Assembly (NCBI RefSeq): GCF_021390155.1
Contig: NZ_CP089985.1
Coordinates: forward strand, 817,001-881,000
Direction of reading: 5' to 3'
Length of the DNA stretch: 64,000 nt
Origin: Pseudomonas sp. HN11
GTDB lineage: Bacteria > Pseudomonadota > Gammaproteobacteria > Pseudomonadales > Pseudomonadaceae
Under the pieces are notes generated by a model that did not search any database, was not told the DNA's origin, and saw only the letters and a list, made by a program, of their open reading frames with translations. Position 1 is the first letter of the stretch. The number at the start of each line of letters is the position of its first letter. Shown here one piece after another: positions 56,128-64,000 of the stretch. A program made the translations under genes and the position numbers.

Positions 56128-58158
56128 GTGAAGAGCTTGCTCTATCCCGCCGTCGCGCTGATGAATCACCTGAACTTCGGTATGAAGTTCAGCTTGATCA
56201 GCGTGTTGTTCCTGCTGCCGATGCTGGCGACCAACTATTACCTGGTGCGTGATTCGTGGCGTGAATTCCAGGGTACGCGCATCGAGCTGCAAAGCCTCGA
56301 CTTGCTCGGCAGCAGCTTGGCCTTGCGCCGCGACCTGGAAACCCTTAACAACCAAGTGCAGATCAACGCCACACTTGGCCAGGCCGGCAAGGCCGGTGAC
56401 CTTGAGGGCAAGATCGGTGCGCTGGAGCAAAGCGTGCTGATTCGCCTGCAAAGCCTTCAGACCATGGCCAGCGAGCCTGAGCAAGTCGCCGTATTTGAGG
56501 GCAAGCGCGAGGAGTTGATCGCGGCCTTCAAGGCCCAGCAACAGGAAACGTCTCTTCTGAGCAAAAGCGCCCTGATCGGCAAGCTGCTCAACAAGGCGCA
56601 GATGCTCAGCCAGATCATCGCCAGCCAAGCAGGCTTGAGCCGCGATACCCAAAGTGATTTGCGCCAGCTCAGCGAGCTGGTGACCAGTGTCACCCCGCAA
56701 GTCACCCAGACCCTTGGCGAAGGAAGGGCGATGGGCGCGTATTCCCTGGGGCAGGGTTTTCTCAACTCGTCCTCCAGCACGCGGTTTGACGAACTGCTGC
56801 AACAACTGGAAAAACTCCAGTCTGAGTATGGCTTGAAGTTGCAGGACGCCTTGGGCTCCAGCAAAGCTGCGCACAGCGCGCTCGACAGCTTGGCCAAAGC
56901 CAGCAGCGCCAGCCTCAAGCAAGGCAGTGAGTTGTTTGAAGAGCAGGTGGTGATGGCTGAGACCCTCGAGGCGCCGTGGCAGGATTTCTACGACAGCGTC
57001 AGCCAGTTGATGGCCCGGACCTACCAACTTGATGAAGCCACCCTGACATTCCTCGGGCAGCAATTGGAGCAGCGACTGGCGCAGAACCGCACGCATATGG
57101 TGGTGCTGATCTCGGCCCTGACAGCCGTGTTCTTGCTGATCTTCTACTTGTACGCCGGCTTCTACGCCTCAACGCGTACCACGCTGCGACGTCTGGCGGC
57201 GATGATGGACAAGGTGGCGGCCGGCGATATGACCGTCACTTTTGTTGCTCACAGTTGCGATGAGTTGGGTGACTTGGGCAAGGTGTTCAACGGCACTGTA
57301 GCTAAGATCCATGACCTGATCGAGCGCGTCGGGCACACCGTCAGCCAGGTCGAACTCCAGGCCGGTCAGGTGGAAACTGTTTCTGCCCGGAGTAACCAGG
57401 CGGTTTCCGGGCAGCTCACCCAGATCGAGCAAGTCGCGACGGCGATGAACCAGATGTCCTCTACTGCCCAGGAAGTTGCGCGCAGCGCGGCGGCAGCGGT
57501 CAGCAGTGCCCACAGCGTCAACGACGAAACCGTCAGTGGCCGTGGCCTGGTGCAGTCCCAGCAGGGCAGCATTGCGCGGCTGGCCTCGGAAATCGACCAG
57601 TCAGTGAAGGTCATTAACCAGTTGGCCACCGATAGCCAGTCCATCAGCAGCGTATTGGAAGTGATCAAGAGCATTGCCGAACAAACCAACCTGCTGGCTC
57701 TCAACGCGGCCATTGAGGCCGCGCGCGCTGGCGAGCAGGGGCGGGGTTTTGCCGTGGTGGCCGACGAGGTGCGCACCCTGGCTCGGCGCACTCAGCACTC
57801 CACCGAGGAAATCGAACAGATGATCGGCCGCCTGCACAGCGGCGTGGCAGCAGCAGTGAGGGCCATGGGCAGCAGCCATGAAATGGCGAGTGGTACCGTT
57901 GGGCAGTCGGAAAAGGTTCAGCAGGCCCTGGAAAACATCCTCGGGGCTGTGGGGATGATCGTCGATCAGAACCAGCAGATCGCTGCCGCGGTGGAGCAGC
58001 AAACGGCCGTCGCCCACGATATCGATCAGAACATCGTTGAAATCAATCGAGCGGGCGAACATGCCGCTGAGGGTGCGCATCAGACCGAAGCGGCGAGTCG
58101 ACAGCTGTCAATGCAGGTTATTGAGCTGAAGCAATTGATCGGCGCGTTTCGCGTGTGA
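56128..58158 (+). CDS. Methyl-accepting chemotaxis protein
   Basis: The 676-residue transducer has a first membrane helix at about residues 18-40 ([20 protein letters not shown]), a periplasmic ligand domain, and a second helix near 324-346 ([20 protein letters not shown]). A HAMP domain follows, then the signalling hairpin with the tip [20 protein letters not shown] at about 512. The start is GTG with AAAGGGAG. Its ligand domain is all-helical, perhaps of the PilJ or four-helix-bundle type. It corresponds in position to a transducer near ampDE in P. aeruginosa. The ligand cannot be named. Confidence 0.92.
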   Translation: MKSLLYPAVALMNHLNFGMKFSLISVLFLLPMLATNYYLVRDSWREFQGTRIELQSLDLLGSSLALRRDLETLNNQVQINATLGQAGKAGDLEGKIGALEQSVLIRLQSLQTMASEPEQVAVFEGKREELIAAFKAQQQETSLLSKSALIGKLLNKAQMLSQIIASQAGLSRDTQSDLRQLSELVTSVTPQVTQTLGEGRAMGAYSLGQGFLNSSSSTRFDELLQQLEKLQSEYGLKLQDALGSSKAAHSALDSLAKASSASLKQGSELFEEQVVMAETLEAPWQDFYDSVSQLMARTYQLDEATLTFLGQQLEQRLAQNRTHMVVLISALTAVFLLIFYLYAGFYASTRTTLRRLAAMMDKVAAGDMTVTFVAHSCDELGDLGKVFNGTVAKIHDLIERVGHTVSQVELQAGQVETVSARSNQAVSGQLTQIEQVATAMNQMSSTAQEVARSAAAAVSSAHSVNDETVSGRGLVQSQQGSIARLASEIDQSVKVINQLATDSQSISSVLEVIKSIAEQTNLLALNAAIEAARAGEQGRGFAVVADEVRTLARRTQHSTEEIEQMIGRLHSGVAAAVRAMGSSHEMASGTVGQSEKVQQALENILGAVGMIVDQNQQIAAAVEQQTAVAHDIDQNIVEINRAGEHAAEGAHQTEAASRQLSMQVIELKQLIGAFRV

Positions 58159-58284
58159 GATTGGGGTGTAGGATTTACCGTTTGCTGGCGTGGTGCTTGT
58201 CCTGATTTCTCTGCGTCTCTTTTCTGAGCCTCTGAATGGGTGAAAATTGTTTCGCTCGATTTCAAGCTTAGGGGAGGCACAGCG

Positions 58285-58713
58285 ATGACTGCTGCAATCG
58301 GCATCAAAGGGCATTGCGCCCATTGTGACATCACCTTTACGCTCAAGCCTTGGCAACTGAATGCCATCGCCATCGAAGAGCCGTTCGATTGCCCCTACTG
58401 CCAGTGGATCGTGCAGTTGAACTGCCCTCGGCAATTACGCCAGTTCAGGTCCCTGGACCATTGGATATTGGTACGCCCGAGCATGGTCGTGTTGACCTGC
58501 ATGGTGCTGATCATGGCACTGGTGGCGGAGTGGGTGGGGCTGATCAGTGTGGTCGGCCAATTCAACATCTCTCTGGTGGTGCTGCTGTTGCATTTTCTGG
58601 TATTGCGATACGCCCGTTACCGCCAGCGAATGACCTTGGATCTGCAACGGGTCACGCCTGCTCTACCAATTGAACAGCTGGCACGCATTGCGTGTGCTCG
58701 CCTCAGCCAGTAA
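58285..58713 (+). CDS. Small zinc-ribbon membrane protein of unknown function
   Basis: The 142-residue protein carries a zinc-ribbon-like pair, CAHCDITFT and CPYCQW, then two hydrophobic helices (MVVLTCMVLIMALVAEWVGL and FNISLVVLLLHFLVLRYARY). The start ATG 58285 follows GGGAGGC. It overlaps the tatD 3' end by 51 bases on the opposite strand, so one C-terminus lies antisense to the other. I do not recognise the family. Confidence 0.7.
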   Translation: MTAAIGIKGHCAHCDITFTLKPWQLNAIAIEEPFDCPYCQWIVQLNCPRQLRQFRSLDHWILVRPSMVVLTCMVLIMALVAEWVGLISVVGQFNISLVVLLLHFLVLRYARYRQRMTLDLQRVTPALPIEQLARIACARLSQ

Positions 58714-59439
58714 CCGGGCGCTGGTGCCCATGCGCTCGGCCAGGGCGCTGCAAATGGCCGGCAGGTGCTCGGGGCTGTTGCGCTGGCCGGGGTACATGGC
58801 GGGCGCCATATCCGGTGAATCGGTTTCCAGCACCACCGCGTCCAGCGGCAGTTGTGCCAGCACCTTGTGCATGCGCAGCGCCTGAGGCCAGGTGGCGGCG
58901 CCGCCCAACCCCAGTTTGAAACCGAGCTTGATGTACTCATGGGCTTCTTCGCGGCTGCCGGCAAACGCATGGATGATGCCGCCGCGGGGCAAGCGGATCC
59001 GCTTGAGGGTGGCAATCACTGCGGCGTGGCTGCGACGTACATGCAGCAACGCCGGCAATTGGAAGTCCACTGCCAGCTGGAGTTGGGCTTCAAACAGGCT
59101 TTGCTGGCGTTCGCGGTCCAGTTGTTCAAGGAAGTAATCCAGGCCGATCTCACCCACTGCGCACAGTTGACGGTGGCCGTGCAGGCGAGTCAGCCAGTCG
59201 CCTAACGCCGACAGGTCAGCAGGGCGATGCTCATCGAGGTATACCGGGTGCAGGCCGAAGGCAGCGAACAAACCTTCATCCGCTTGCACCAGATCCCACA
59301 GTCGCTGCCAATTCTGCTGATACACCCCCAGCACCACCATGCGCCGAACGCCCAATGCCCGGCCGTGCGCTAGGACTTCCCGGCGATCGTTGTCGAAATC
59401 CGGGAAGTCCAGGTGGGTATGGGTGTCGATCAACTCCAC
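58663..59439 (-). CDS. TatD-family metal-dependent hydrolase
   Basis: The 258-residue TIM-barrel nuclease/hydrolase has the metal ligands His7 and His9 (DTHTHLDF), AVGEIGLDYF, PALLHVRRSH, GIIHAFAGS and LETDSPDMAP. TatD-type enzymes have 3'-5' exonuclease or D-aminoacyl-tRNA-linked activities. It is 3 bases downstream of cra and in the same operon, a neighbourhood conserved in Pseudomonas. Confidence 0.93.
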   Translation of the reverse strand: MELIDTHTHLDFPDFDNDRREVLAHGRALGVRRMVVLGVYQQNWQRLWDLVQADEGLFAAFGLHPVYLDEHRPADLSALGDWLTRLHGHRQLCAVGEIGLDYFLEQLDRERQQSLFEAQLQLAVDFQLPALLHVRRSHAAVIATLKRIRLPRGGIIHAFAGSREEAHEYIKLGFKLGLGGAATWPQALRMHKVLAQLPLDAVVLETDSPDMAPAMYPGQRNSPEHLPAICSALAERMGTSARLLAEASTRNACQLFNW

Positions 59440-59441
59440 GC

Positions 59442-60437
59442 TCAGGCCTCGTGAATGCGCTGCTTGAACGTCCGGCCGATGGCATGCACGCCGGGTTGGT
59501 ACTGTTCTTCTTCGATCGCGGCCAGGGCCAGTCGCAGGGCAGTCTCTGCAATCAGTTGATGCTGCTGGGCCATGGCATTGACCGGCAGCGGCAGAAAGTC
59601 CAGCAACTGCGTATCACCAAAGGTACCCAGGCGCAGCGGCCGCGACTTGAGTGGGAAGTCATGCAGCGCGTCGAACACCCCTTGCAGCAGCACGTAGGAA
59701 GTGGTTACCAGTGCGTCAGGCAAATGCCCCAGTTGCTGCAGCAGTTGCTCCATCAGTTGTCGGCCGCACTCGCGACTGAAGGCCTCAGCGTGTTCGACGA
59801 TCACCTCGCCCTTGAAACCGTCGAGCGCTTCACGGAAGCCGGCGGCACGTTCCTGGCTGATGCTCAGCTCGGGGCGTGCGCCGATCAGTACGATTTGCTT
59901 GGGCAACGGTTGCAACAGGCTGCTGGTCAGTTGCTGGCACGCCTGACGGTCGTCGCTGACCACCGAGCAGAACTCATCCGAGCCCATCACCCGGTCGATG
60001 GCAATCACCGGCAGCCCCTTGGCCTGCAGCTCGCGATAACTGTCATCGCTGGCCGGCAGGCAGCTGGCAACAAACAGTGCGTCACAACGCCGGGCACGGA
60101 ACAGTTGCAGCAGTTGGCGTTCGCTGTCGGCGTCATCGTCGGAGCTGGCGATCAGCAGTTGATAGCCGCGCGCCCGTGCGCCTTGCTCCAAGAGCTTGGC
60201 GATGCGTGCGTAACTGGGGTTTTCCAGGTCAGGCAGGATAAAACCCAAGGTGCGCGTGTGCCGACTGCGCAGCCCGGCGGCCTGTGGGTTTGGGGTAAAG
60301 CCATGGGCTTCGACCACGGCACGCACCCGTTCGACGGTGGCGCTGCTGATGCGTTGCTGTTCGGCTTTGCCATTGATGACGTAGCTGGCGGTGGTCACGG
60401 ACACACCGGCGAGACGCGCGATATCACTGAGTTTCAA
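59442..60437 (-). CDS. cra: Cra/FruR catabolite repressor-activator
   Basis: The 331-residue LacI-family regulator has the HTH KLSDIARLAGVSVTTASYVI, hinge NPQAAGLRSRHTRTLGFILP and a periplasmic-binding-like effector domain. In P. putida Cra responds to fructose-1-phosphate and represses fruBKA. The start was put at TTG 60437 so that the protein begins LKLSDIARLAG, as in other Cra; AGGAAA lies upstream. The longer frame adds 29 non-conserved residues. It is divergent from fruB. Confidence 0.9.
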   Translation of the reverse strand: MKLSDIARLAGVSVTTASYVINGKAEQQRISSATVERVRAVVEAHGFTPNPQAAGLRSRHTRTLGFILPDLENPSYARIAKLLEQGARARGYQLLIASSDDDADSERQLLQLFRARRCDALFVASCLPASDDSYRELQAKGLPVIAIDRVMGSDEFCSVVSDDRQACQQLTSSLLQPLPKQIVLIGARPELSISQERAAGFREALDGFKGEVIVEHAEAFSRECGRQLMEQLLQQLGHLPDALVTTSYVLLQGVFDALHDFPLKSRPLRLGTFGDTQLLDFLPLPVNAMAQQHQLIAETALRLALAAIEEEQYQPGVHAIGRTFKQRIHEA

Positions 60438-60582
60438 ACCGGGATTTCCTTGTTTTCTGAAGCGTGCCCCGACATTTTCTCCAATCGTAACCGATTCCTG
60501 TACACGACCAATGTCCTGGCTCAAGCGCCGAGTGGTTCTTCAAGGATGCGCAATTAACGCGTAGTCTTCCATAAGATCTAGA

Positions 60583-60594
60583 TTAAACGTTTCA
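60583..60594. promoter_or_regulatory. Cra operator between cra and fruB
   Basis: TTAAACGTTTCA, with the palindromic core AAACGTTT, matches the P. putida Cra/FruR operator at fruB. It lies 136 bases before fruB and about 146 bases before cra. Confidence 0.8.
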
Positions 60595-60640
60595 GCCGGC
60601 GTATTTTTACGACGTTCGCGCCTGAGTGGCTACTGCCAAT

Positions 60641-60654
60641 TGACTGCTCAGTCA
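60641..60654. repeat. Perfect dyad TGACTG-CT-CAGTCA
   Basis: TGACTG and CAGTCA flank CT in the leader about 75 bases before fruB. It could be a regulator site; no known regulator fits. Confidence 0.35.
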
Positions 60655-60729
60655 GTAAATCTTGAACACCCTTACACTGTTTGTTTAAAACAATACCTAG
60701 TGCGCCACCGCACTAACTAGGAGAACGGC

Positions 60730-63588
60730 ATGCTTGAGCTCACTGTAGAGCAGATTTCCATGGGCCAGGTGGCCGTGGACAAATCTGCTGCCTTGCACCT
60801 GCTCGCTGAAAAACTGGTGGCCGACGGCCTGGTTGCCGAGGGTTACCTCAGCGGTTTGCAATCCCGTGAAGCCCAAGGCTCGACTTTCCTCGGCCAAGGT
60901 ATTGCGATCCCCCACGGCACGCCCGAAACCCGTGATCAGGTGTTCTCTACCGGCGTACGGCTGCTGCAGTTCCCCGAAGGGGTAGACTGGGGTGACGGCC
61001 AGATCGTGTACCTGGCTATCGGCATTGCCGCCAAATCCGACGAACACCTGCGCCTGTTGCAACTGCTCACTCGCGCCCTCGGTGAAACCGACCTGGGCCA
61101 GGCGCTGCGCCGTGCGGGAACCGCCGAAGCCCTGCTGAAACTGCTGCAAGGCGCGCCACAGGAACTGGCGCTGGATGCGCAGATGATCAGCCTGGGGGTG
61201 TCTGCCGATGACTTTGAAGAGTTGGTTTGGCGCGGCGCGCGGTTGTTGCGTCAGGCCGACTGTGTAAGCAACGGTTTCGCCGCCGTTTTGCAGCAGGTGG
61301 ATGCGCTGCCCTTGGGCGATGGCCTGTGGTGGTTGCACAGCGAACAGACCGTCAAGCGCCCAGGCCTGGCGTTTGTCACCCCGGACAAACCCATGCGCTA
61401 TCTCGGCCAGCCGCTCAATGGCCTGTTCTGCCTGGCCAGCCTCGGTGAGGCCCACCAGACGCTGCTTGAGCGCCTATGCGCCTTGCTGATCGAAGGTCGC
61501 GGCCAGGAACTCGGCCGCGCCACCAGCAGCCGCGCCGTGCTCGAAGTCCTCGGCGGCGAACTGCCCCCGGACTGGCCCAGCGCACGCATCACCCTGGCCA
61601 ATGCCCACGGTTTACACGCCCGCCCGGCGAAGATTCTTGCGCAACTGGCAAAAAGTTTTGACGGCGATATTCGCGTGCGCATCGTCGATGGCCCGGTGGG
61701 CGCCGTGTCGGTAAAAAGCCTGAGCAAACTGCTGAGCCTCGGCGCGCGCCGCGGCCAAGTGCTGGAGTTTGTCGCCGAGCCGACCATTGCCGGCGACGCG
61801 CTGCCCGCGCTATTGGCGGCGGTGGAAGAAGGCCTGGGTGAAGACGTCGAGCCGCTGCCGACCGTAAATATCCAGCCTGAAATCGTCGATATCGAGCCGG
61901 TGCTCAGCGCACCTTTGGCCGGTAGCCAGATCCAGGCCATCGCTGCCGCGCCGGGCATCGCCATCGGCCCTGCGCACATCCAGGTTCAGCAGGTCTTCGA
62001 TTACCCGCTGCGTGGCGAGTCCTCGGCCATTGAGCGCCAGCGCCTGCACAGCGCCCTGGCCGAAGTGCGCCGTGATATCCAGGGCCTGATCGAACGCAGC
62101 CAATCCAAAGCGATCCGCGAGATTTTCATCACCCACCAGGAAATGCTCGACGACCCGGAACTCACCGACGAGGTCGACACCCGCCTCAAGCAGGGCGAGA
62201 GCGCTGAAGCGGCGTGGATGAGCGTGATCGAAGGCGCCGCCAAGCAGCAGGAATCGCTGCAGGACGCATTGCTCGCCGAGCGTGCCGCCGACCTGCGTGA
62301 CATTGGCCGCCGAGTGCTGGCACAACTCTGTGGCGTCGAAACCGTCCAGGAACCGATCGAACCCTACATTCTGGTGATGGACGAAGTCGGTCCGTCCGAT
62401 GTGGCCCGACTGGACCCGACGCGCGTCGCCGGCATCCTCACCGCCCGTGGTGGCGCGACGGCCCACAGCGCCATTGTCGCCCGCGCCCTCGGGATTCCCG
62501 CGCTGGTGGGCGCCGGGCCGGCGGTGTTGCTGTTGGCCGCCGGTACGCCGTTGTTGCTGGATGGCCAGCGCGGTCGCCTGCATGTGGACGCCGACGCTGC
62601 TACCCTGCAGCGTGCGACTGTCGAGCGCGACACCCGCGAACAACGTCTGCAAGCCGCCTCGGCGCAGCGCCATGAACCGGCACTGACCCGCGACGGGCAT
62701 GCCGTTGAAGTGTTCGCCAACATCGGCGAAAGCGCCGGCGTCGCCAGCGCAGTGGAGCAGGGCGCCGAAGGCATCGGTTTGCTGCGCACCGAACTGATCT
62801 TTATGGCCCACCCGCAAGCACCGGATGAGGCCACCCAGGAAGCCGAATACCGTCGGGTTCTCGATGGCCTCGCCGGTCGCCCATTGGTGGTGCGCACCCT
62901 CGATGTGGGCGGCGACAAACCACTGCCTTATTGGCCGATCGCCCAGGAAGAAAACCCTTTCCTTGGCGTGCGCGGCATTCGTCTGACCTTGCAACGTCCG
63001 CAGATCATGGAAGCGCAACTTCGGGCACTGCTGCGCTCGGCGGACAACCGCCCGCTGCGCATCATGTTCCCCATGGTCGGCAGCGTCGATGAATGGCGTG
63101 CGGCCCGCGACATGACCGAGCGCCTGCGCCTGGAAATCCCGGTGGCGGACCTGCAACTGGGCATCATGATCGAAGTGCCGTCGGCCGCTTTGCTCGCACC
63201 GGTATTGGCCAAGGAGGTTGACTTCTTCAGCGTCGGCACCAACGACCTGACCCAGTACACCCTGGCCATCGACCGTGGCCACCCGACGCTGTCCGCCCAG
63301 GCCGATGGCCTGCACCCGGCGGTGTTGCAATTGATCGACATCACCGTGCGCGCTGCCCATGCCCATGGCAAGTGGGTCGGCGTGTGCGGCGAGTTGGCGG
63401 CGGACCCGCTGGCGGTGCCGGTGCTGGTTGGCCTGGGTGTTGATGAGCTGAGTGTGTCGGCCCGCAGTATTCCCGAAGTGAAGGCGCGCGTGCGCGAATT
63501 CAGTCTGAGCGAGGCCCAGGGCCTGGCGCAACAAGCACTGGCGGTGGGCTCGCCCGCCGAAGTGCGAGCCCTAGTGGAGGCCGTGTAG
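60730..63588 (+). CDS. fruB: Fructose PTS multiphosphoryl protein FruB (EIIA-HPr-EI)
   Basis: This 952-residue fusion passes phosphate from PEP through all soluble fructose PTS steps. EIIA-Fru occupies about residues 1-145, with His62 (GIAIPHGTPE). HPr follows with His296 (ANAHGLHARPAKI), and enzyme I makes up the rest from about residue 400, with His579 (RGGATAHSAIVARALGIPAL). The C-terminal PEP site has SVGTNDLTQYTLA and GVCGELAADP. The substrate is fructose, taken up by FruA, probably beyond the right edge. Its stop is directly followed by fruK. Confidence 0.97.
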   Translation: MLELTVEQISMGQVAVDKSAALHLLAEKLVADGLVAEGYLSGLQSREAQGSTFLGQGIAIPHGTPETRDQVFSTGVRLLQFPEGVDWGDGQIVYLAIGIAAKSDEHLRLLQLLTRALGETDLGQALRRAGTAEALLKLLQGAPQELALDAQMISLGVSADDFEELVWRGARLLRQADCVSNGFAAVLQQVDALPLGDGLWWLHSEQTVKRPGLAFVTPDKPMRYLGQPLNGLFCLASLGEAHQTLLERLCALLIEGRGQELGRATSSRAVLEVLGGELPPDWPSARITLANAHGLHARPAKILAQLAKSFDGDIRVRIVDGPVGAVSVKSLSKLLSLGARRGQVLEFVAEPTIAGDALPALLAAVEEGLGEDVEPLPTVNIQPEIVDIEPVLSAPLAGSQIQAIAAAPGIAIGPAHIQVQQVFDYPLRGESSAIERQRLHSALAEVRRDIQGLIERSQSKAIREIFITHQEMLDDPELTDEVDTRLKQGESAEAAWMSVIEGAAKQQESLQDALLAERAADLRDIGRRVLAQLCGVETVQEPIEPYILVMDEVGPSDVARLDPTRVAGILTARGGATAHSAIVARALGIPALVGAGPAVLLLAAGTPLLLDGQRGRLHVDADAATLQRATVERDTREQRLQAASAQRHEPALTRDGHAVEVFANIGESAGVASAVEQGAEGIGLLRTELIFMAHPQAPDEATQEAEYRRVLDGLAGRPLVVRTLDVGGDKPLPYWPIAQEENPFLGVRGIRLTLQRPQIMEAQLRALLRSADNRPLRIMFPMVGSVDEWRAARDMTERLRLEIPVADLQLGIMIEVPSAALLAPVLAKEVDFFSVGTNDLTQYTLAIDRGHPTLSAQADGLHPAVLQLIDITVRAAHAHGKWVGVCGELAADPLAVPVLVGLGVDELSVSARSIPEVKARVREFSLSEAQGLAQQALAVGSPAEVRALVEAV

Positions 63589-64000
63589 ATGGCAAGGATT
63601 CTGACCCTGACGCTGAACCCGGCGTTGGACCTGACGGTACGCCTGGCGCGCCTGGAGCCGGGTGAAGTCAACCGCAGTGAAACCCTGCTGACCCATGCGG
63701 CCGGCAAGGGTGTGAATGTGGCGCAGGTATTGGCCGATCTGGGCCATTTTGTGAGCGTGGGTGGTTTTCTCGGTGCGGCAAACCCGCAGGCGTTCGACGT
63801 GCTGATCGCCAGCCGTGAGTTTGGCGACGCGTTTATTCGCGTGCCGGGCGAGACACGCAGCAACATCAAGATTGCCGAGCAGGATGGCCGGGTCACCGAC
63901 ATCAATGCGCCTGGGCCGCTGGTCAGTGAGGAGGCGCAAAAAGAGCTGCTCAAACTCATCGCCATCGTCGGTCCTGAATTCGATGCGGTGGTAGTGGCGG
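63589..64000 (+). CDS. fruK: 1-Phosphofructokinase (partial, cut by window edge)
   Basis: The first 137 residues are visible: MARILTLTLNPALDLTVRLA, then NRSETLLTHAAGKGVNVAQV, and GRVTDINAPGPLV, all of the PfkB-family 1-phosphofructokinase. It phosphorylates fructose-1-phosphate at C6. It starts immediately after the fruB stop. Together with fruB and the expected fruA it forms the Cra-controlled fructose operon. Confidence 0.96.
   Translation, partial: MARILTLTLNPALDLTVRLARLEPGEVNRSETLLTHAAGKGVNVAQVLADLGHFVSVGGFLGAANPQAFDVLIASREFGDAFIRVPGETRSNIKIAEQDGRVTDINAPGPLVSEEAQKELLKLIAIVGPEFDAVVVA

Overview
The window is chromosomal DNA of a Pseudomonas, most likely of the fluorescens/putida side of the genus. 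Gene content and order match the Pseudomonas core: algW-nif3-cysD-cysNC; rpsT/murJ-ribF-ileS-lspA-fkpB-ispH; minor pilins-thiO-bamD/rluD-pgeF-clpB; yacG-coaE-pilD-pilC/pilA-tRNA-Thr-nadC-DUF1631-ampD-ampE; cra/fruB-fruK. G+C is high and most genes sit in tight runs with 4-base ATGA/GTGA overlaps. Calls rest on reading motifs and gene order; no database search was run.

Layout. 1-8.6 kb is a block that looks light- or photo-oxidative-stress responsive: a leftward operon (DUF523/DUF1722, a LitR-type MerR regulator without a B12 site, photolyase, SnoaL-like, SDR, FAD amine oxidase, DUF1365 cut by the edge), plus a renalase-like/TIGR02450 pair and a TIGR01777 gene. Its promoter carries two pairs of TGTACA sites with identical 18-base spacing. 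hemH follows (8.65-9.7 kb), then a small, less GC-rich accessory pair, an unknown 91-residue protein and a Fic gene broken by an 8-base tandem duplication (9.8-10.85 kb), and a TonB-dependent siderophore receptor with a Fur-box-like site.

13.2-30.3 kb holds housekeeping genes: AlgW protease, Nif3, sulfate activation (CysD, CysNC), acyltransferase, Pta, SlyD, S20, lipid II flippase, flavin synthesis, IleRS, LspA, FkpB, IspH. 30.2-33.2 kb is a minor-pilin cluster (FimT, PilV, PilW, PilX, PilE) with no pilY1, followed by thiO, bamD, rluD, pgeF and clpB with a textbook heat-shock promoter. An IS4-family element (40262-41683) sits inside the clpB terminator hairpin and has made a 12-base target duplication. 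Four tRNA genes (Asn, Pro, Lys, Pro) follow.

42.5-50.9 kb has a type II NADH dehydrogenase, DUF3094, DUF1780, a CbiM-like membrane protein, yacG-coaE-pilD-pilC, divergent pilA, an O-antigen-ligase/pilin-glycosylase-like gene and tRNA-Thr. The assembly ATPase gene pilB is missing from between pilA and pilC. The window ends with nadC, DUF1631, ampD-ampE, a chemoreceptor, a small membrane protein, tatD and the fructose PTS locus under a Cra-type regulator with a visible operator. No CRISPR array, rRNA or prophage was seen, and no gene-free stretch exceeds about 300 bases.
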